From contig DATAWP010000082.1 of NCBI GenBank assembly GCA_036267155.1, positions 62,001 to 126,000 of the forward strand: a stretch of 64,000 bases of DNA. Direction: 5' to 3'. The DNA is from PALSA-1353 sp036267155. GTDB taxonomy: Bacteria; Planctomycetota; Phycisphaerae; Tepidisphaerales; Tepidisphaeraceae. Positions 16,136 through 24,389 of the stretch are shown one piece after another (the first letter of the stretch is position 1; each line of letters begins with the position of its first letter). Both the position numbers and the translations under genes were made by a program. The notes under the pieces were generated by a model that was not told where the DNA came from, made no database searches, and saw only the letters and a list, made by a program, of their open reading frames with translations.

Positions 16136-16942
16136 ATGCCTGTAAAATCCCGATCCATTGCTCAATCCTTCGACGATCTCCGCGGCCGCATCGGCTTGGT
16201 GCCGTTTCTGCCCGCTGGCTTTCCCGATCTTGCGACCACTTCCGCCGCACTGACAGAGGTTGATGCCGCCGGCCCCGCCGCGATCGAAATCGGATTCCCC
16301 TTTTCCGATCCCATCGCCGATGGACCGACCATTCAGCAATCGTTCACAGCCGCGCTGAGCAAGAAACTCAAGGTCCGCGACATTTTCCAGATGGTTCGCG
16401 AAACTTCGCCGCGAATCTCATCGCCGCTGCTTGCGATGCTCAGCTACAGCATCATCTTCCGTTATGGCCCGAACCGATTCTTCGCCGATGCGCGATCGGC
16501 CGGTTTCGCCGGCATGATCGTTCCCGACCTTCCGCCCCCCGCGGCGCACAAAACGTGCGAGCAGATTCGCACCGCTGGCCTCGACACGATTCTCCTGATC
16601 GCGCCGACAACCACCGCTGAGCGCCGCCGGGAAATCGCCCAATTGTGCAGCGGCTTCGTCTATTACCTTTCCGTTTCCGGCATCACCGGCGCTCGCGATG
16701 AGCTGCCTTCCGATTTGGCCCAGAACGTGCGCCAGATCAAGGGCCTGACCGATCGGCCGGTCTGCGTCGGTTTTGGCATCTCCAAGCCGCAACATCTCGC
16801 CGCTCTGGCTAACATTGCTGACGGCGCCGTGGTCGGTAGCGCTATCGTCAAGCGAATGACCGATTCCGCGTCCGCCGGCCCAGCCGTCATCGCCGGCGTC
16901 ATCGGCAATTACTGCCGCGAACTCATCTCCGCATCCCGCTGA
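16136..16942 (+). CDS. trpA: Tryptophan synthase alpha chain
   Basis: The alpha subunit cleaves indole-3-glycerol phosphate to indole, which is channelled to TrpB. Catalytic residues are Glu51 in IEIGFPFSDP and Asp62 in IADGP. The phosphate-binding and channel motifs (MIVPDLPPPAA, LIAPTTT, YYLSVSGITGAR, VCVGFGIS, GAVVGSAIV) are in the expected order. Length 268 is normal. No ribosome binding site is obvious before the ATG at 16136. Confidence 0.96.
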   Translation: MPVKSRSIAQSFDDLRGRIGLVPFLPAGFPDLATTSAALTEVDAAGPAAIEIGFPFSDPIADGPTIQQSFTAALSKKLKVRDIFQMVRETSPRISSPLLAMLSYSIIFRYGPNRFFADARSAGFAGMIVPDLPPPAAHKTCEQIRTAGLDTILLIAPTTTAERRREIAQLCSGFVYYLSVSGITGARDELPSDLAQNVRQIKGLTDRPVCVGFGISKPQHLAALANIADGAVVGSAIVKRMTDSASAGPAVIAGVIGNYCRELISASR

Positions 16943-17083
16943 CCGCTTCCCGATCATCCGCAACGCCCTGTGCGGACACCCCTGCCGTTTATCGCGTTTA
17001 TATGGCGAACGGACAGGTTGAATCTGTTGGAAAACCAAGGGTTTACGACAGATTCGCCCGCCAGTTTTAAACGAGGTGCGACG

Positions 17084-17758
17084 GTGACGATTCTAAACTT
17101 TCCAGTTTCCTCTAACCTCCCCACCGAAACGGTGTCCTCCTATGTGACGCCGCGCCCCGCCAGTGGCCATGCGGATCGTCAGGCCGCCGGATCGACCGAC
17201 GGGAATCTGGTCCAAAGAACCCTGGCAGGATGCCGCCCGGCGTTCGACGATCTGATCCGACGATACCAGCGGCAAGCCGTCGCCGTTTCCTATCGGCTTC
17301 TGGGAAACGCTCACGACGCACTAGAGGTTTCGCAGAATGCCTTCCTCAAGGCCTTCGTCAACCTGGCATCGCTGCAGAAGCCGGAGGCGTTCGGCGGCTG
17401 GCTTATGCGAATCGTTTCGAATCTTTCGCTCAATTTCCGGCGAGCGCGAAAATCGCGCAGCCATCTGCACCTGGACGATCTGCTGGTGGCCAAGGACCAA
17501 ATCTCCGCGGGCGGCGATTTGCCTTCGAATCATCCGGATCCGGTCCATCAACTGGCCAGCGCCGAGATGGGCGGACGTCTACGTCAGGCACTTCGGACAT
17601 TGTCCAACAAACAACGCAGTGCCGTTATTCTTTTCACGATCGAGCAGTTGCCCCAAAAGCAGGTTGCCCAAACGTTGGGCTGCAGCGTTGAAGCCGTCAA
17701 ATGGCACGTGTTCCAAGCTCGAAAGAAGCTCAAGGAGATTCTCAGGGATTACCTTTAG
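17084..17758 (+). CDS. ECF-type RNA polymerase sigma factor, 224 aa
   Basis: Region 2 spans about residues 45-110 (FDDLIRRYQ, then a modified DAEDL-like NAHDALEVSQNAFLKAF). Region 4 spans about 155-220 with the helix-turn-helix LPQKQVAQTLGCSVEAVKWHVFQARKKL. A GTG at 17084 with GAGG upstream is chosen; an earlier GTG at 16970 is possible and would add 38 residues. A small CDS directly downstream (17769-18008) looks like a partner protein. The regulon is unknown; it may respond to envelope or stress signals, as most planctomycete ECF factors are unassigned. Confidence 0.85.
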   Translation: MTILNFPVSSNLPTETVSSYVTPRPASGHADRQAAGSTDGNLVQRTLAGCRPAFDDLIRRYQRQAVAVSYRLLGNAHDALEVSQNAFLKAFVNLASLQKPEAFGGWLMRIVSNLSLNFRRARKSRSHLHLDDLLVAKDQISAGGDLPSNHPDPVHQLASAEMGGRLRQALRTLSNKQRSAVILFTIEQLPQKQVAQTLGCSVEAVKWHVFQARKKLKEILRDYL

Positions 17759-17768
17759 TTCGCTGCCA

Positions 17769-18008
17769 ATGTGTTCGGATGAATTGGAACATCTCCTGAC
17801 CGAGTATCTGGACGGCACGCTCTCGCCTGCGCGGCGGTCGGCGTTGCAAAAACATCTGGACCAGGATCCCAACGCGCAGGCGCGGCTGGAACTCTATCGC
17901 GCGCTGGATGAACTGCTCCGCGTGGCTCCGCCGCTGCCGCCGATGCGATGGGACGCGCTCGCGAAACAAATTTCCGCCGCCATCCCCCGCTCGCCGCCTA
18001 AGGGCTAA
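17769..18008 (+). CDS. Small anti-sigma-like protein without a full zinc-binding motif, 79 aa
   Basis: The 79-residue protein starts MCSDELEHLLTEYLDGTLSPA, matching the helix that opens zinc-binding anti-sigma domains (C...LL..YLDG.L), and keeps the following helix with HL at residues 33-34. The usual CxxC is replaced by DQDPNAQ, so zinc binding is doubtful. It has no membrane segment. It starts 10 bases after the sigma factor stop, so co-expression is likely. It may hold the sigma factor in the cytoplasm. The final bases overlap the convergent ilvD stop by four. Confidence 0.65.
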   Translation: MCSDELEHLLTEYLDGTLSPARRSALQKHLDQDPNAQARLELYRALDELLRVAPPLPPMRWDALAKQISAAIPRSPPKG

Positions 18009-19669
18009 TGCGTCACGGCCCCTAAGCACGCCGGCCCAACCAGCTTCGCATATTTGGCGAGCGCCCCGTGCGTATATTTTGGCTCCGGCTGCTTCCAGCG
18101 CGACTTCCTTTTGACCAGTTCTTCGTCGCTCAGCTCCACGTCGATCGTTCCCTTCTCCGCGTCGATGCTGATCATGTCGCCATTTTGCAGCAGCGCGATC
18201 GGACCGCCGACATACGCTTCCGGCCCGACGTGCCCGACCATCAGCCCACGCGTCGCCCCGCTGAATCGGCCGTCGGTAATCAGGCACACGTCATATCCCA
18301 ATCCCTGCCCAACGATCGCCGCCGTCACGCCGAGCATCTCGCGCATCCCCGGGCCGCCCTTGGGGCCTTCATAGCGGATGATGATGCTGTCACCTTTCTT
18401 GATCTGCTGCGCCTGCACGGCCGCCATGCACTGCTCTTCACTCTCGAACACACGAGCCGGCCCGCGATGCTGAAGCTTCTTCACGCCGGCCGTCTTGATC
18501 ACGCATCCCTCCGGAGCAAGATTCCCGCGCAGGATGTGCAACCCGCCCGTCTTCTCCAGCGCCCGTGAAACCGGCACGATCACGTTCTGGTCCTGCTTCA
18601 GCTTCACCCCGTCCAGATTTTCCGCCATCGTCCTGCCGGTGCAGGTAAGGCACCCGCCATGGATCAGCTTTTCGTCGAGCAGGACTTTCAGGATCGCCGG
18701 AATCCCGCCCGCCTTGAACACGTCGAAGGCCGTGTATCGTCCAAACGGCTTGAGATCCGCGATGATCGGCGTCCGCCGGCTGATGCGGTTGATATCGTCC
18801 AACGTCAGCGTCACGCCGCATTCGTGCGCAATCGCCGGCAAATGCAGAGCGCTGTTGGTCGATCCGCCGGTCGCCGCGGCAATCGTCACCGCATTCTCGA
18901 ATGCCTCGCGGGTCATGACATCGTGGGCGCGGATATTTTTTTCCAGCAACCGCATCACCTGCCGCCCCGCTTCCACGGCGAACGCGTCGCGCTCCTCATC
19001 CACCGCCGGCGGCGAACCGCTGCCCGGCAGCGCCATCCCCAACGCCTCGGCCGCACACGCCATCGTATTGGCCGTGAATTGTCCCCCGCAACTTCCCGCC
19101 GATGGACAGGCGCTGCATTCCATCTCGTACAGATCGGCATCGTTCATCTTCCCCGCCGAATGCGCCCCCACCGCCTCGTAAACATCCTGAATCGTGACAT
19201 CGCGGCCCTTGAATTTCCCCGGCATAATCGTTCCGCCGTAAAGAAACACGGCCGGAACATTCAGCCGCCCCATCGCCATCAGCATTCCCGGCAAACTCTT
19301 GTCGCATCCCGCCAATCCCACCAGCGCATCGTAGCCGTGCGCATTCATCATCAACTCGACGGAATCGGCAATCACTTCGCGCGAGACCAGCGACGCCTTC
19401 ATCCCCTCGTGCCCCATGGCGATCCCATCCGACACAGCGATGGTGACGAATTCCCGCGGCGTTCCGCCCGCCGCCTCCACCCCGTGCTTGGCCGCCTTCG
19501 CCTGCCGATCCAAAGTCAAATTGCACGGCGTCGCCTCGTTCCACGTGCTGGCCACGCCCACCCACGGCCGGTGAATCTCTTCATCCGTCAAACCCATGGA
19601 CCGGAAAAACGCCCGCTGAGGAGCGCGCTGATCCCCTTCTGTCACGATACTGCTGCGAGGCCGATTCAT
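18005..19669 (-). CDS. ilvD: Dihydroxy-acid dehydratase
   Basis: Penultimate enzyme of valine and isoleucine synthesis, dehydrating 2,3-dihydroxy acids with an iron-sulfur cluster. Cysteines at the cluster positions are C49 (TPCN), C122 (GCDKSLPG) and C194 (GSCGGQ). Later motifs include GGSTN near residue 269, and PEGCVIKTAG and DGRFSGATRG in the C-terminal half. Length 554 is standard. The ATG has GGAG upstream. It is convergent with the sigma/anti-sigma pair and stands alone. Confidence 0.96.
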   Translation of the reverse strand: MNRPRSSIVTEGDQRAPQRAFFRSMGLTDEEIHRPWVGVASTWNEATPCNLTLDRQAKAAKHGVEAAGGTPREFVTIAVSDGIAMGHEGMKASLVSREVIADSVELMMNAHGYDALVGLAGCDKSLPGMLMAMGRLNVPAVFLYGGTIMPGKFKGRDVTIQDVYEAVGAHSAGKMNDADLYEMECSACPSAGSCGGQFTANTMACAAEALGMALPGSGSPPAVDEERDAFAVEAGRQVMRLLEKNIRAHDVMTREAFENAVTIAAATGGSTNSALHLPAIAHECGVTLTLDDINRISRRTPIIADLKPFGRYTAFDVFKAGGIPAILKVLLDEKLIHGGCLTCTGRTMAENLDGVKLKQDQNVIVPVSRALEKTGGLHILRGNLAPEGCVIKTAGVKKLQHRGPARVFESEEQCMAAVQAQQIKKGDSIIIRYEGPKGGPGMREMLGVTAAIVGQGLGYDVCLITDGRFSGATRGLMVGHVGPEAYVGGPIALLQNGDMISIDAEKGTIDVELSDEELVKRKSRWKQPEPKYTHGALAKYAKLVGPACLGAVTH

Positions 19670-19983
19670 TGAAAATCTCCGTTGATTGAAGACGATAGAT
19701 TACTTCCAGACGGGCCACGATGCCAACGGTGCGCTGATTGGCGATTGCGAATTGCCCATTTCCTATCCTTGATCTCCGCCTGCCGGGAACGCGCTTCTGA
19801 GATTCCGCTTCATCATGCTGTTCACCGTCTCGGCTTGCCATCGCTACGTGTAGCCACGGCGACGGCGGGATCGCCTAGTGGCCAGCAGCTTACGCATGTT
19901 CGCCATCAGCGGGAAATTCTAAGGGGTCGGGAGTCCCTGGAAATTCTGCCGACGGCCCTAAGAAGATTGGTCGAATCCGCGAA

Positions 19984-20934
19984 TCATGCGGGCGCCAAGC
20001 GGAGGATCTCGCCGGCGCGGTGAAAGTATGCATCGTCAAAGCCAAGTAGTTGCTTCGCGGCGATGTCTCGCCGCAGCCAATTTCGGTCTGCCATGAGGCG
20101 GATGCTGGGGACGAGGCCGAGCAACGAGGCGGGCGGAATGGAGATGATGGGCCAGTCGCTGCCGTGGATTATTTTCTGGCGGACGACTGGGTCGGTGAGC
20201 AGGGGTTCGAAGGCATAGGAGCGGGTGGGAAAGCAGAGGGCGGCGGTATCGCCGAAAAAGCGTTCGTGGTCGCGGGCTATGCGCATGAAGGTCGGGAGAT
20301 AGTCGGTTTCGCCAGGGACGGAGCGGGTGCCGCAGTGGGCGGCAATGACGGTGACGCCGCGTTGCAGGGCCGGGAGCAGGAGGGCGGGGTCCATCACGTT
20401 CTTATTGAGATTGGGCAACGATTTCTCTCCGCCAGTGTGGCTCAGCAGTGGCAGCTTGAAATGAGCCAGGGCCTCGTAGACGGGAATGCAGCGCTCGTCG
20501 GCCGGGCTGAAGTTCTGAACGATCGGCAGCCATTTCAGCAGCACCGCCCCAGCCGCGGCGCAACGCTCGATTTCAGCCACGGCATCTTTGCGGTAGGGAT
20601 GGACCGACGCGCCAAAGAGCATCTTCGGATGCCGCCGGCAAACCTCGATGGCATAATCGTTGGTGACATACAGATGCGTATTCTCGGCATCGAGTCGGCC
20701 CTCTTCGTCATAGACCGCATCAAACGCCAACACGACAGCGGCATCGATCGCATCCGTCTCGGCAATGGTTCGAGCGAGCGTCGCCTCGATCGCGCGCTCG
20801 GTGCTCTCATCCTCCCCGGAAATTCCCAACCGCCACCGCATGAACCGAAACGGCAAGCTGCGGAGCAGCCGCCGCGACATCGATCCGTGACCGTCGATGA
20901 GAGCCGAGATGTGAACGTGGCAATCGATGCGCAT
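19984..20934 (-). CDS. Amidohydrolase family protein (amidohydrolase_2 TIM barrel), 316 aa
   Basis: The preferred start at 20934 places the metal-binding DCHVH motif right at the N-terminus, as in this family; an upstream in-frame start at 21009 would add 25 residues. HTGG at about residue 180, AAHCGT near 213 and HGSDWP near 265 supply the other metal and catalytic residues. The substrate is not evident. The 314-bp gap 19670-19983 contains no gene; an AT-richer piece near 19740-19775 (GCGAATTGCCCATTTC) resembles scattered intergenic repeats elsewhere. Confidence 0.8.
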   Translation of the reverse strand: MRIDCHVHISALIDGHGSMSRRLLRSLPFRFMRWRLGISGEDESTERAIEATLARTIAETDAIDAAVVLAFDAVYDEEGRLDAENTHLYVTNDYAIEVCRRHPKMLFGASVHPYRKDAVAEIERCAAAGAVLLKWLPIVQNFSPADERCIPVYEALAHFKLPLLSHTGGEKSLPNLNKNVMDPALLLPALQRGVTVIAAHCGTRSVPGETDYLPTFMRIARDHERFFGDTAALCFPTRSYAFEPLLTDPVVRQKIIHGSDWPIISIPPASLLGLVPSIRLMADRNWLRRDIAAKQLLGFDDAYFHRAGEILRLAPA

Positions 20935-21148
20935 GCGTGCAGGCCATGCTACGACCGCAGCGCGGCTCGGCAAGCCATATTCGCGGGGAAATGCCAAGGG
21001 GGCATTCACAATTTGTCCGAGAGGGCCTTTGGCGTTCTTTTTTGCTGATTTGGATTAATTGCGTGCTGCGACGGCGGGACTTGAACGACCAGGCGTTTTT
21101 CGGCAGCCAGATTGATTTTATTGCCATCTTTTGTGGGCCGACTCGGAC

Positions 21149-21197
21149 TTGACGTATCGTAACCGTTCGGTTACTATATTGGTAACCGATTAGTTAC
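21149..21197 (+). promoter_or_regulatory. Promoter with two 16-bp inverted-repeat operators upstream of the ArsR gene
   Basis: TTGACG (21149-21154) and TACTAT (21172-21177) are separated by 17 nt. A perfect inverted repeat (arm GTAACCG) at 21159-21174 sits between and partly over the -10 box. A second, GTAAC on each side of a 6-nt centre, lies at 21182-21197. They are 23 bp apart centre to centre, two helical turns, and precede the gene at 21219. This is the layout of an autoregulated ArsR repressor. Confidence 0.75.
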
Positions 21198-21218
21198 GGT
21201 TAGGAAGGCAAAGGCGGA

Positions 21219-21548
21219 ATGGTTGTTGCACGACGCAAGCAGCACATGGCGGTATTCCGGGCGATCGCCGATCCGACGCGACGGGAGATTCTGGGCCTGT
21301 TGCGCGGTGGGCGGCGGACCGTCGGCGCGATTGCCGGGAACTTCCGCATGAGCCGTCCGGCGATTTCCCGACACCTTCGATTGCTGAGGTCTGCCGACTT
21401 AGTGGTGACGCGAAAGAGCGGTACGGCGAGGATTTGCGAACTCAACGCCAAGCCATTGCGGGCGGTGAATGAATGGCTCCGGGAATACGAAGCGTTCTGG
21501 GACGAAAATCTGCGCAATCTCAAACGATACGTCGAGGAGAACCCGTGA
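21219..21548 (+). CDS. ArsR-family transcriptional regulator, 109 aa
   Basis: A winged helix-turn-helix spans residues 12-85: ADPTRREILGLLRGG, then the recognition helix MSRPAISRHLRLLRSADLV, and a C-terminal helix with W. No metal-binding cysteine pair is present, so it is not a metal sensor of the classical ArsR/SmtB type. It belongs to the group that is paired with SRPBCC (AHSA1-like) proteins, and the next gene, overlapping by four bases, is exactly that. It probably represses its own promoter through the operators at 21159-21197. Confidence 0.87.
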   Translation: MVVARRKQHMAVFRAIADPTRREILGLLRGGRRTVGAIAGNFRMSRPAISRHLRLLRSADLVVTRKSGTARICELNAKPLRAVNEWLREYEAFWDENLRNLKRYVEENP

Positions 21549-22009
21549 ATTCAGCAGATGCCAACGATGCGATCATCAAGGAAATCATCATCAAGGCCCC
21601 GGCCCGGCGGATTTTCGAAGCGCTGGCCGATCCGCGCCAGCGCGTGGAGTGGTGGGGATCGAAGGGGCGATTCCAGGCGACGCACATGGAATCGGATCTG
21701 CGTGCGGGCGGAGCGTGGATGATGAGCGGCGCCGGCGTGGGCGGCAAGCCCTTCACCGTGCGCGGAGAGTATCGTTCCATCGAGCGGCCACGATTGCTCG
21801 AATTCACCTGGTTGGCCGACTGGGAGGAAAATGGCCGGCCAACAGTTGTTCGTTTCGATCTGGTTGAGAAAGACGGGGCCACCATCGTGCGCCTGACCCA
21901 CTCGGGACTCACGACCGAGCGCTCTCGCGAAAGCTATCAGGGCTGGCCCTGGCTTCTGGCGATGTTGCAAAAATATGTCGAGGCCGCGGGCTCGGATCAA
22001 ACGTCCTGA
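21545..22009 (+). CDS. SRPBCC (AHSA1/START-like) domain protein, 154 aa
   Basis: The GTG at 21545 overlaps the ArsR stop (GTGA) and is preceded by GAGGAG, so translation is coupled. Residues 10-145 are one helix-grip domain: KEIIIKAPARRIFEALADP, WWGSKG, FTVRGEY, LLEFTWL, VRFDL, VRLTHSGL, and a C-terminal helix. Such domains bind small hydrophobic ligands. Next to an ArsR regulator the protein is likely to act on or sense the ligand controlling the operon, which is unknown. Confidence 0.84.
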   Translation: MNSADANDAIIKEIIIKAPARRIFEALADPRQRVEWWGSKGRFQATHMESDLRAGGAWMMSGAGVGGKPFTVRGEYRSIERPRLLEFTWLADWEENGRPTVVRFDLVEKDGATIVRLTHSGLTTERSRESYQGWPWLLAMLQKYVEAAGSDQTS

Positions 22010-22073
22010 ACGCTGCTTCGCCGTTTGGACTTCGCAGATGAAATGACTTTTACCTTCACAGAGGAGAACCATC

Positions 22074-22532
22074 GTGCAAGCACGTATGAAAAACATAGCA
22101 ATGATCGTTCCCGATGCCGTGCAGGCCCTGTACGCCCTGAACGGGTCCGCGGAAAAAGGCGGCGTGGCCTCGAAGACGCTTGGCCTTGTTCAGTTGCGCG
22201 CGAGCCAGATCAACGGCTGCAGCGTCTGCGTCGACATTCACTGCCGCGTGCTCAAGAAGGCGGGCGAGACGGACGAGCGGCTCTTCGCGGTGGCGGCCTG
22301 GCGGGATGCGCCCTACTTCACCGACGCCGAACGCGCCGCGCTGGCGCGCGCCGAGACCGTCACCCGGCTCAGCGATCGGGCGGACCCGGTACCGGACGAT
22401 ATCTGGGAGAAGGCCGCCCAGCACTACGACGAGCGGGCGCTTGCGGCCCTGATCATCTCGATCGCCACGATCAACGTCTGGAACCGCTTCAACGTCGCCA
22501 CCCGGCAGCTCGCGGGCGCGTGGAAGCCCTGA
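22074..22532 (+). CDS. AhpD-like (carboxymuconolactone decarboxylase family) protein, 152 aa
   Basis: Residues 49-56 have the AhpD catalytic pattern C-x2-C-x3-H (C49, C52, H56) and the helix before it (LRASQING) fits the core. The start is GTG at 22074 with GAGGAG upstream; an ATG lies four codons later. The family contains peroxide or disulfide oxidoreductases. It lies 64 bases after the SRPBCC gene and may be part of the same transcript, suggesting a detoxification or stress role. Confidence 0.85.
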   Translation: MQARMKNIAMIVPDAVQALYALNGSAEKGGVASKTLGLVQLRASQINGCSVCVDIHCRVLKKAGETDERLFAVAAWRDAPYFTDAERAALARAETVTRLSDRADPVPDDIWEKAAQHYDERALAALIISIATINVWNRFNVATRQLAGAWKP

Positions 22533-22575
22533 GCGGCATTAGGCCCTGATTCCTGCGAGAAAACAGAGGACCTCA

Positions 22576-23022
22576 ATGAAAATACGGCATATTGCATATT
22601 GGGTAACGACCGGGCTCGTTGCATTTGTATTCCTGTCGGGCGGCGTGGGCGAACTCATCCGACCCGCCGCGCTCGTGAAAGGCATGACGCACCTTGGTTA
22701 TCCCGTTTACTTTGTAAGCATCCTGGGCGTGTGGAAGGTGCTCGGGGGTGTCGCCGTCCTCGCTCCTCGATTGCCGAGGCTGAAGGAGTGGGCGTATGCC
22801 GGCATGCTCTTCGATCTCACCGGCGCAGCGGTGTCGCACGCCACGGTCGGAGACCCAGTGGGCAAAATCGCAACGCCACTCATCATCTTGGGCATTGTCA
22901 TAGCTTCCTGGGCGCTTCGCCCCGAGAGCCGCAGGCTCCGTGACGGCTCCTCAACGCCGACGGGGGATGCTTTTGCCCACGCGGTCGGCGAAAAGGCGCA
23001 TACCTCGGCTCCGTCGGCGTAG
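22576..23022 (+). CDS. DoxX-like membrane protein, 148 aa
   Basis: Four membrane helices (about residues 8-28, 45-65, 75-90, 95-115) with GGVGELIRP after the first helix and GVWKVLGG at the start of the second, typical of the DoxX-like family. A polar C-terminal tail of about 30 residues follows. DoxX-like proteins are small inner-membrane proteins often linked to oxidative stress. It lies between the two ArsR/SRPBCC modules and has an AGGAC-type ribosome binding site. Confidence 0.8.
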   Translation: MKIRHIAYWVTTGLVAFVFLSGGVGELIRPAALVKGMTHLGYPVYFVSILGVWKVLGGVAVLAPRLPRLKEWAYAGMLFDLTGAAVSHATVGDPVGKIATPLIILGIVIASWALRPESRRLRDGSSTPTGDAFAHAVGEKAHTSAPSA

Positions 23023-23064
23023 GGGACATTCCGGACCATTTTTATTTTGTGCGGCGAATGAGTC

Positions 23065-23112
23065 TTGCCAAATCCAACCGCGATCGCTATTATGCAACCT
23101 ATAGGTTGCATA
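23065..23112 (+). promoter_or_regulatory. Promoter with a perfect 22-bp palindrome over the transcription start
   Basis: TTGCCA (23065-23070) and TATTAT (23088-23093) have 17-nt spacing. The palindrome at 23091-23112 reads the same on both strands, with an 11-base arm starting TATGCAACC. It begins inside the -10 box and ends one base before the ATG at 23114, so a bound repressor would block both transcription and the start region. The probable regulator is the ArsR protein at 23559-23906. Confidence 0.75.
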
Positions 23113-23113
23113 T

Positions 23114-23578
23114 ATGAGCCAGTCGAGCACCGACCGCATCGAAAAGAGGATCGAGTTGAACGCCCCGCCCGCGCGGGTCTGGCGGGCGCTGACCGATCAT
23201 AGGGAATTTGGCGAATGGTTCAGGGTGAACCTGGAAGCGCCGTTCGCTGCCGGAAAATCGACGCGGGGGAGAATCACGTACCCCGGATACGAGCACCTGA
23301 TCATGGAGGTCGCCGTTCAGAAGATGGAAACGGAGCGGCTGTTTTCGTTCCACTGGCATCCGTATGCCGTGGACCCGAAGGTGGATTATTCGAAGGAGCG
23401 GCCGACGCTGGTTGAGTTCAAGCTCGAAAAGACCGCGGGGGGGACGTTGCTGATCGTCACGGAGTCCGGTTTCGACTCGATCCCGGCGGCGCGGCGCGAT
23501 GAGGCATTCCGGATGAACAGCGGCGGCTGGGCCGAGCAATTGAAGAACATCAAGACCTATGTCACCAATACGCCGTGA
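23114..23578 (+). CDS. SRPBCC (AHSA1-like) domain protein, 154 aa
   Basis: One helix-grip domain from about residue 8 to 148, with LNAPPARVWRALTDH, FGEWF, GRITYPGYEH, FSFHWHPY, VEFKLE and a long C-terminal helix. It starts at the ATG just after the palindromic operator. The following ArsR gene overlaps its end by 20 bases, so the two are translated from one message. The ligand is unknown. The gene order, effector then repressor, is the reverse of that at 21.2-22.0 kb. Confidence 0.85.
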   Translation: MSQSSTDRIEKRIELNAPPARVWRALTDHREFGEWFRVNLEAPFAAGKSTRGRITYPGYEHLIMEVAVQKMETERLFSFHWHPYAVDPKVDYSKERPTLVEFKLEKTAGGTLLIVTESGFDSIPAARRDEAFRMNSGGWAEQLKNIKTYVTNTP

Positions 23579-23906
23579 AAGTGCGGTTCGGAGCGTGCGC
23601 GGAAGCGCGCCGGTGTTCGCCGCGTTGGGAGACCAAACGCGGCTGACGCTGCTGACCAAACTCGGGGGAGGATCGCGATTCTCGATCGCGCGGATCACGA
23701 AGGGCTCGTCGCTCACACGCCAGGCAATCACCAAGCACCTTCGAGTCCTCCAGGGGGCTGGCCTGGTTCGGGGCGTTCGTCGGGGACGGGAAAACCTCTT
23801 TGAACTTCGGCCGAGGCGGGTTGATGAAGCGCGACGAGCGCTGGATCGCATCTCCCGGCAGTGGGATGAAGCGCTGGCGCGGCTGAAGTCGTTCGTGGAG
23901 GAATGA
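23559..23906 (+). CDS. ArsR-family transcriptional regulator, 115 aa
   Basis: A winged helix-turn-helix spans residues 18-90: FAALGDQTRLTLLTKL, recognition helix SLTRQAITKHLRVLQGAGLV and a wing RRGRENLFEL. No metal-site cysteines. The ATG at 23559 lies inside the SRPBCC gene, so a later start is possible. It would be the natural ligand-responsive repressor of the palindrome at 23091-23112. Similarity to the first ArsR protein is limited to the DNA-binding core. Confidence 0.85.
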   Translation: MSPIRRESAVRSVRGSAPVFAALGDQTRLTLLTKLGGGSRFSIARITKGSSLTRQAITKHLRVLQGAGLVRGVRRGRENLFELRPRRVDEARRALDRISRQWDEALARLKSFVEE

Positions 23907-23962
23907 CCCGTCCTTTTAGTCAGCACGGCAATGCAAAGCGGGCGTTGGGCAACTTTGTTTTT

Positions 23963-24259
23963 TTATGTGGGCTGTAGCAAGCCGGGGGCGACGCGCCATT
24001 GAATTCCTTCATCAGTGACAAGGGTGACGGATTTGCGATTGTGCCGGGTGATCACGCCGCGGACGATCTGTCCCGATGCATTGTTGAACTGGACTCGCTG
24101 GCCGAGGCGAAAGTTCATCATCTGGCCGTGGCTGCGAATCTGCTGCATAAGCCGAAGACGCTCGATTACCACGTGGTTGAGCTGGACCAGTTCTTCCTCG
24201 GTGAGGCGGTCGAGCACCGAAAGGACCCTTGGCAGGTTGACGCCGCTCGTTTCGCTCAT
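23963..24259 (-). CDS. Conserved hypothetical protein with a C-terminal beta domain, 98 aa
   Basis: Residues 12-45 form a helix (LDRLTEEELVQLNHVVIERLRLM), followed by a small beta domain ending in VTLVTDEGIQWRVAPGLL, reminiscent of KOW/SH3-like nucleic-acid-binding barrels. The sequence RLGQRVQFNN...GVITRHNRKSVTLV looks like a widespread small family that may bind nucleic acid. No ribosome binding site is visible. It is convergent with the ArsR gene and divergent from the HAD gene. Confidence 0.6.
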   Translation of the reverse strand: MSETSGVNLPRVLSVLDRLTEEELVQLNHVVIERLRLMQQIRSHGQMMNFRLGQRVQFNNASGQIVRGVITRHNRKSVTLVTDEGIQWRVAPGLLQPT

Positions 24260-24324
24260 GAGTTGGATGATCGTTTGCGAACGGCCGGCTGTCGAGAGGC
24301 AATTGAAGCCGGATATCCGTACTT

Positions 24325-24353
24325 TTGTTCCCCCTTGTGTAGCCGCCTACAAT
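24325..24353 (+). promoter_or_regulatory. Candidate promoter of the HAD phosphatase gene
   Basis: TTGTTC at 24325-24330 and TACAAT at 24348-24353 with exactly 17 nt between them, 36 bases upstream of the ATG at 24390, which has AGGGAA before it. Both hexamers match the sigma-70 consensus well at the important positions. Confidence 0.6.
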
Positions 24354-24389
24354 ACGGGATAACCAAGCAGTCATTTTCGCCAGGGAACC

